From positions 1 through 8,559 of the forward strand of contig CARUPR010000015.1 in the NCBI GenBank assembly GCA_949077035.1: a DNA stretch of 8,559 nt, read 5' to 3'. Source of the stretch: an uncultured Eubacteriales bacterium. Its GTDB lineage: Bacteria; Bacillota; Clostridia; Christensenellales; UBA1242. Shown piece by piece: positions 6,122 to 8,559 of this stretch; within the stretch, counting starts at the first letter, position 1; the number at the start of each line of letters is the position of its first letter. The position numbers and the translations under genes are program-made. Under the pieces are notes generated by a model, which was not told the origin of the DNA, did no database searches, and saw only the letters and a list, made by a program, of their open reading frames with translations.

Positions 6122-8392
6122 ATGGCACTAAGCGAAAATGAGCAAAAGCTCGCAAATAATTTAATAGGAAAAATTGTATACAACAAACCATATAATTTGA
6201 TTGATACAGATGCAAAATTGGTTTTTACTATTAATGATAAAGGGATGATTCTTTCATCAGATTATTTAAATCATATTAATGTAATTTCAAGAAATGATTT
6301 CTTTTATAGTAGATATTATGAAAAAGAAGTTTTGGAAGATAATCTTAATGAGTTTAAACCTAGTTTTAAATTCAAAACATATGCTTACTATAATGCTCCA
6401 TTTATAGAATTATATCAAAATGATAATACTTCATTAATTTATGAAATTGAATCAAACAAAATAAAATTATCAAAAAATGACAATTTTAAAGAATTATATG
6501 ACGATGAAATTAAAGATATAAATCTCTCTACTGAAGCAATGGATAAAATCGAAAAATATCAAGAATCAATAAATGCTGTTGTTGAAGATTTACATAACCA
6601 AATTTCCAACAAACAAAATTTGTTAGAAAATATTAGAAATCAATATGCATATGATATGGTTAAATATGAAACAAGCGAATCTGATTATCAATCACGAGAA
6701 GCAAGTGAAGAATTATCTATTATAAAAGAATTTTATGATGAACTCAAATCAGGTCTTTCAACCGAAGAAATAGAAGAAGAAAATAGACTATTTAATGAAG
6801 CCTTCAATGAAAAAACAAAAAAACGACAAATTGAAATCAATGAAAGCAAACAATTACAATTAAAAAATCTTGAAATAGAAAAAAATGAAGTTAAAGAAAA
6901 ATTAAAATATCTAGATAAAATTAAGAAATTTGAAAATAAAATTTATATCAACAATTTAAAAGAGGTATCAAAACTTTTATATGCCGATGAAAATGGTATT
7001 GTAAAGTCAACAGATAATTCAATTCGCTTTTTAAATTTCTCACACTCTTTTGTTGAGCCAGCCAGCTTTGAATTACTTACTGAAGCATTTTCGCAAAAAA
7101 ATTATGTAGGTGAAATATTAAAACCAAATTCAGGTTATGAATTCGGAACTGATTTTGTTCTCTTTAAAAATGACAAAAATGCTCTCGTTTTAAGCATTAA
7201 TAGTGGTGACTATTATTTACATTTACTAAAAAACGATGACTATTATAAAAACAACTATAAGGAATATCCAATTGACGAAACAACAGCCCAAGGACATATT
7301 GATATTTTAAATCAATTTTCTGACATTCATAATGTTGAAGCATATTTTAATGATAGATTTAGTAAACAAACTACAAAAGATAAAATTGAAAGTTCACTAA
7401 TAACAAATTTGGCTATTGAAATTTGCGAAAAACAAGGCAAAAAAGATGATATAGGTTTTAATTCTTCTTACTGTAAAGAACTTGACAGCAAATTGATACA
7501 ATCTTTCACTGAAAATTGGATAAAAAAGAACAATATGTCCAATGAAGATATTGATAATTTTTATAAAAACGTAGAAGCTGATGCTAAATACAGAATGTAT
7601 AGTTATGATGAACGACAAAAAAATAATGAACAACAACGCAAAAATAAAAAAATAAAAGATGAACAAGAAATTGCTAAAGTTGTTGCTAAAAAACTAGGCT
7701 TAACTCCTACAAAAGAATTTGACATTTTTAAGTTCCCTGATGTTTTAAATTTTAATGATAATACCAAGCCAGAAACACAAAAAATAATTTCTCATAGAAG
7801 AGGTTTAGAGATTACAGACACTCCTATAATTATTTCCACTAAGTTAAGTGAAGGGAATATGGGTGCTTTAAATGTTATCATGAAAATTTTGAATATGAAT
7901 ATGGAAAAAAATATGACTCCTAAGCAACAACAAGATATTATATCTCAAAATATAATAAAATTATTAACACTAGACGATATGAATATTCGTGGTTCTCAAA
8001 TTTGGATACTTTATAAACATATTTATAATATTGATTGTGATAGATTCAATGAAGAAGATAAAGCTAATTTTGCCACTCTTACAGAAAAAATCTTAAATCG
8101 TGACAAAGAAGTTGTCGAAAAACTTAATGATTATTCTAAAAAGCATCACTTAAAAGATAAAGCTGTTATTTCAGGTGCAAGTTTCATTATTGCAGATAGA
8201 AAAGATGCTTCATCACTTTATTTTGATGAAAGCGAATTTGAACCTATCGTAAAATCTAAACAAGAAAATATAAAAATGGCAAAACCTAAACTATCACTTA
8301 TAGAAAAACTTAACAAATTATTTAGAAAAAATAAAATAAATAAAGACAAAGAAAACGATAATAGTTTTGAAGATGATAATGAAAGATGCTAA
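6122..8392 (+). CDS. Uncharacterised 756-residue coiled-coil-containing protein
   Basis: I do not recognise this protein. The start is secure: ATG with GGGGAGG five bases upstream. There is no signal peptide or membrane segment, so it is probably cytoplasmic. Residues 1-130 look like a small alpha/beta domain rich in Y, F and N. Residues ~136-280 are E/K/Q-rich and helical, likely a coiled coil with a break near 183-192. Residues ~280-415 form a second mixed domain (FLNFSHSFVEPASFELLTEAF; LVLSINSGDYYLHLL). Residues ~416-530 are helical and basic (RKNKKIKDEQ, 506-515). Residues ~565-640 look most domain-like (STKLSEGNMGALNVIMKIL; LDDMNIRGSQIWILYKHIY). The end is a basic helix (721-738), an acidic tail and a final Cys. 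I see no nuclease, kinase, ATPase or protease motif. It stands alone between its own promoter and terminator, and by eye is A/T-richer than much of the ftsK operon (16 G+C in 6541-6600), consistent with an acquired gene. Confidence 0.8.
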   Translation: MALSENEQKLANNLIGKIVYNKPYNLIDTDAKLVFTINDKGMILSSDYLNHINVISRNDFFYSRYYEKEVLEDNLNEFKPSFKFKTYAYYNAPFIELYQNDNTSLIYEIESNKIKLSKNDNFKELYDDEIKDINLSTEAMDKIEKYQESINAVVEDLHNQISNKQNLLENIRNQYAYDMVKYETSESDYQSREASEELSIIKEFYDELKSGLSTEEIEEENRLFNEAFNEKTKKRQIEINESKQLQLKNLEIEKNEVKEKLKYLDKIKKFENKIYINNLKEVSKLLYADENGIVKSTDNSIRFLNFSHSFVEPASFELLTEAFSQKNYVGEILKPNSGYEFGTDFVLFKNDKNALVLSINSGDYYLHLLKNDDYYKNNYKEYPIDETTAQGHIDILNQFSDIHNVEAYFNDRFSKQTTKDKIESSLITNLAIEICEKQGKKDDIGFNSSYCKELDSKLIQSFTENWIKKNNMSNEDIDNFYKNVEADAKYRMYSYDERQKNNEQQRKNKKIKDEQEIAKVVAKKLGLTPTKEFDIFKFPDVLNFNDNTKPETQKIISHRRGLEITDTPIIISTKLSEGNMGALNVIMKILNMNMEKNMTPKQQQDIISQNIIKLLTLDDMNIRGSQIWILYKHIYNIDCDRFNEEDKANFATLTEKILNRDKEVVEKLNDYSKKHHLKDKAVISGASFIIADRKDASSLYFDESEFEPIVKSKQENIKMAKPKLSLIEKLNKLFRKNKINKDKENDNSFEDDNERC

Positions 8393-8397
8393 TGCCT

Positions 8398-8428
8398 AAA
8401 AAAGATTGACTTAAAGTCAGTCTTTTTT
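8398..8428 (+). terminator. Terminator of the 756-residue gene, probably bidirectional
   Basis: Starting five bases past the stop, GATTGACT (8404-8411) pairs with AGTCAGTC (8415-8422), with one G-U pair and a three-base loop. A run of six A precedes it and six T follow (8423-8428). The symmetric A and T flanks mean it could also end minus-strand transcripts from the right. Confidence 0.85.
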
Positions 8429-8539
8429 ATTGTTATATTTTTCTCGCTTTGTCTTTGATTTTATAAAATCAGCCCCCTTTCTCAAAACTTTCTTAAAAAA
8501 GGCAAAATAAAAACCCAATAAATATAATAAAAGAAACAA
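8417..8539 (-). other. Doubtful short membrane ORF at the right edge
   Basis: On the minus strand a frame opens after a TAA at 8555-8557 and ends in TGA at 8417-8419, inside the shared terminator. From a TTG at 8537-8539 it would encode 40 residues: a hydrophobic half (FLLLYLLGFYFAFF) followed by a lysine-rich tail (KKVLRKGADFIKSKTKREKY). The single-membrane-helix-plus-basic-tail layout and the terminator at its end look gene-like. However, there is no ATG and no Shine-Dalgarno site. It may be the 3' end of a gene whose upstream part is in another frame (T6 at 8548-8553), or chance in T-rich DNA. Confidence 0.25.
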
Positions 8540-8559
8540 ATAAAAAGAAAAAACTTAAA

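Noticed and set aside
7397..7666. Minus-strand 89-codon hydrophobic open frame inside the 756-residue gene
   Set aside because: Its F/I-rich composition is what the complement of A-rich lysine/asparagine codons gives, and the sense gene has a clear RBS and full-length frame.
1..8559. CRISPR array, tRNA/rRNA genes, insertion sequence ends, riboswitch
   Set aside because: I read for regularly spaced direct repeats, cloverleaf arms with CCA-type ends, transposase motifs and long structured leaders on both strands and found none that could be supported.

Overview
The window looks like chromosomal DNA from a low-G+C, probably spore-forming member of the Firmicutes (Clostridia-like). Three things suggest this. 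The sequence is A/T-rich, with purine-rich Shine-Dalgarno sites at most starts. The left half carries the gene order pgsA - rimO - ftsK/spoIIIE with a YlxY-type deacetylase homologue just upstream, and spoIIIE, pgsA and ylxY also lie close together in Bacillus (recalled, not searched). The protein matches themselves are Firmicutes-like. I cannot name a genus.

Left block (1-5383, all minus strand). ylxY is transcribed first and ends in its own hairpin terminator. Then come ftsK/spoIIIE, rimO and pgsA as a tightly packed unit: ftsK overlaps rimO by 8 nt and rimO overlaps pgsA by 4 nt (ATGA), which suggests translational coupling. The products are a cell-wall deacetylase-like membrane protein with a substituted catalytic motif, the DNA-pumping septal ATPase, the ribosomal protein S12 methylthiotransferase, and the first 33 codons of phosphatidylglycerophosphate synthase.

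Middle (5384-6121). A small minus-strand zinc-ribbon gene has a near-perfect promoter, a strong ribosome binding site and a good terminator, but its reading frame is broken at a run of seven A (coding strand). It is divergently arranged with the gene to its right. The 251-base gap between the two starts (5871-6121) holds both promoters, two inverted repeats and otherwise featureless A/T-rich DNA.

Right block (6122-8392, plus strand). One 756-residue cytoplasmic, coiled-coil-containing protein that I do not recognise, followed by a hairpin terminator. Its promoter is the most interesting site in the window: consensus TTGACA and TATAAT boxes are only 15 bases apart, and the spacer contains a run of eight C, the architecture of a phase-variable promoter. 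A perfect 8-bp inverted repeat overlaps the -35 box. The last ~130 bases hold only a doubtful short minus-strand membrane ORF.

The best lead is therefore the divergent pair at 5518-8392: two uncharacterised genes, each with a homopolymer run placed where one-base slippage would change expression. Sequencing error at the homopolymers is the main alternative and should be excluded first.
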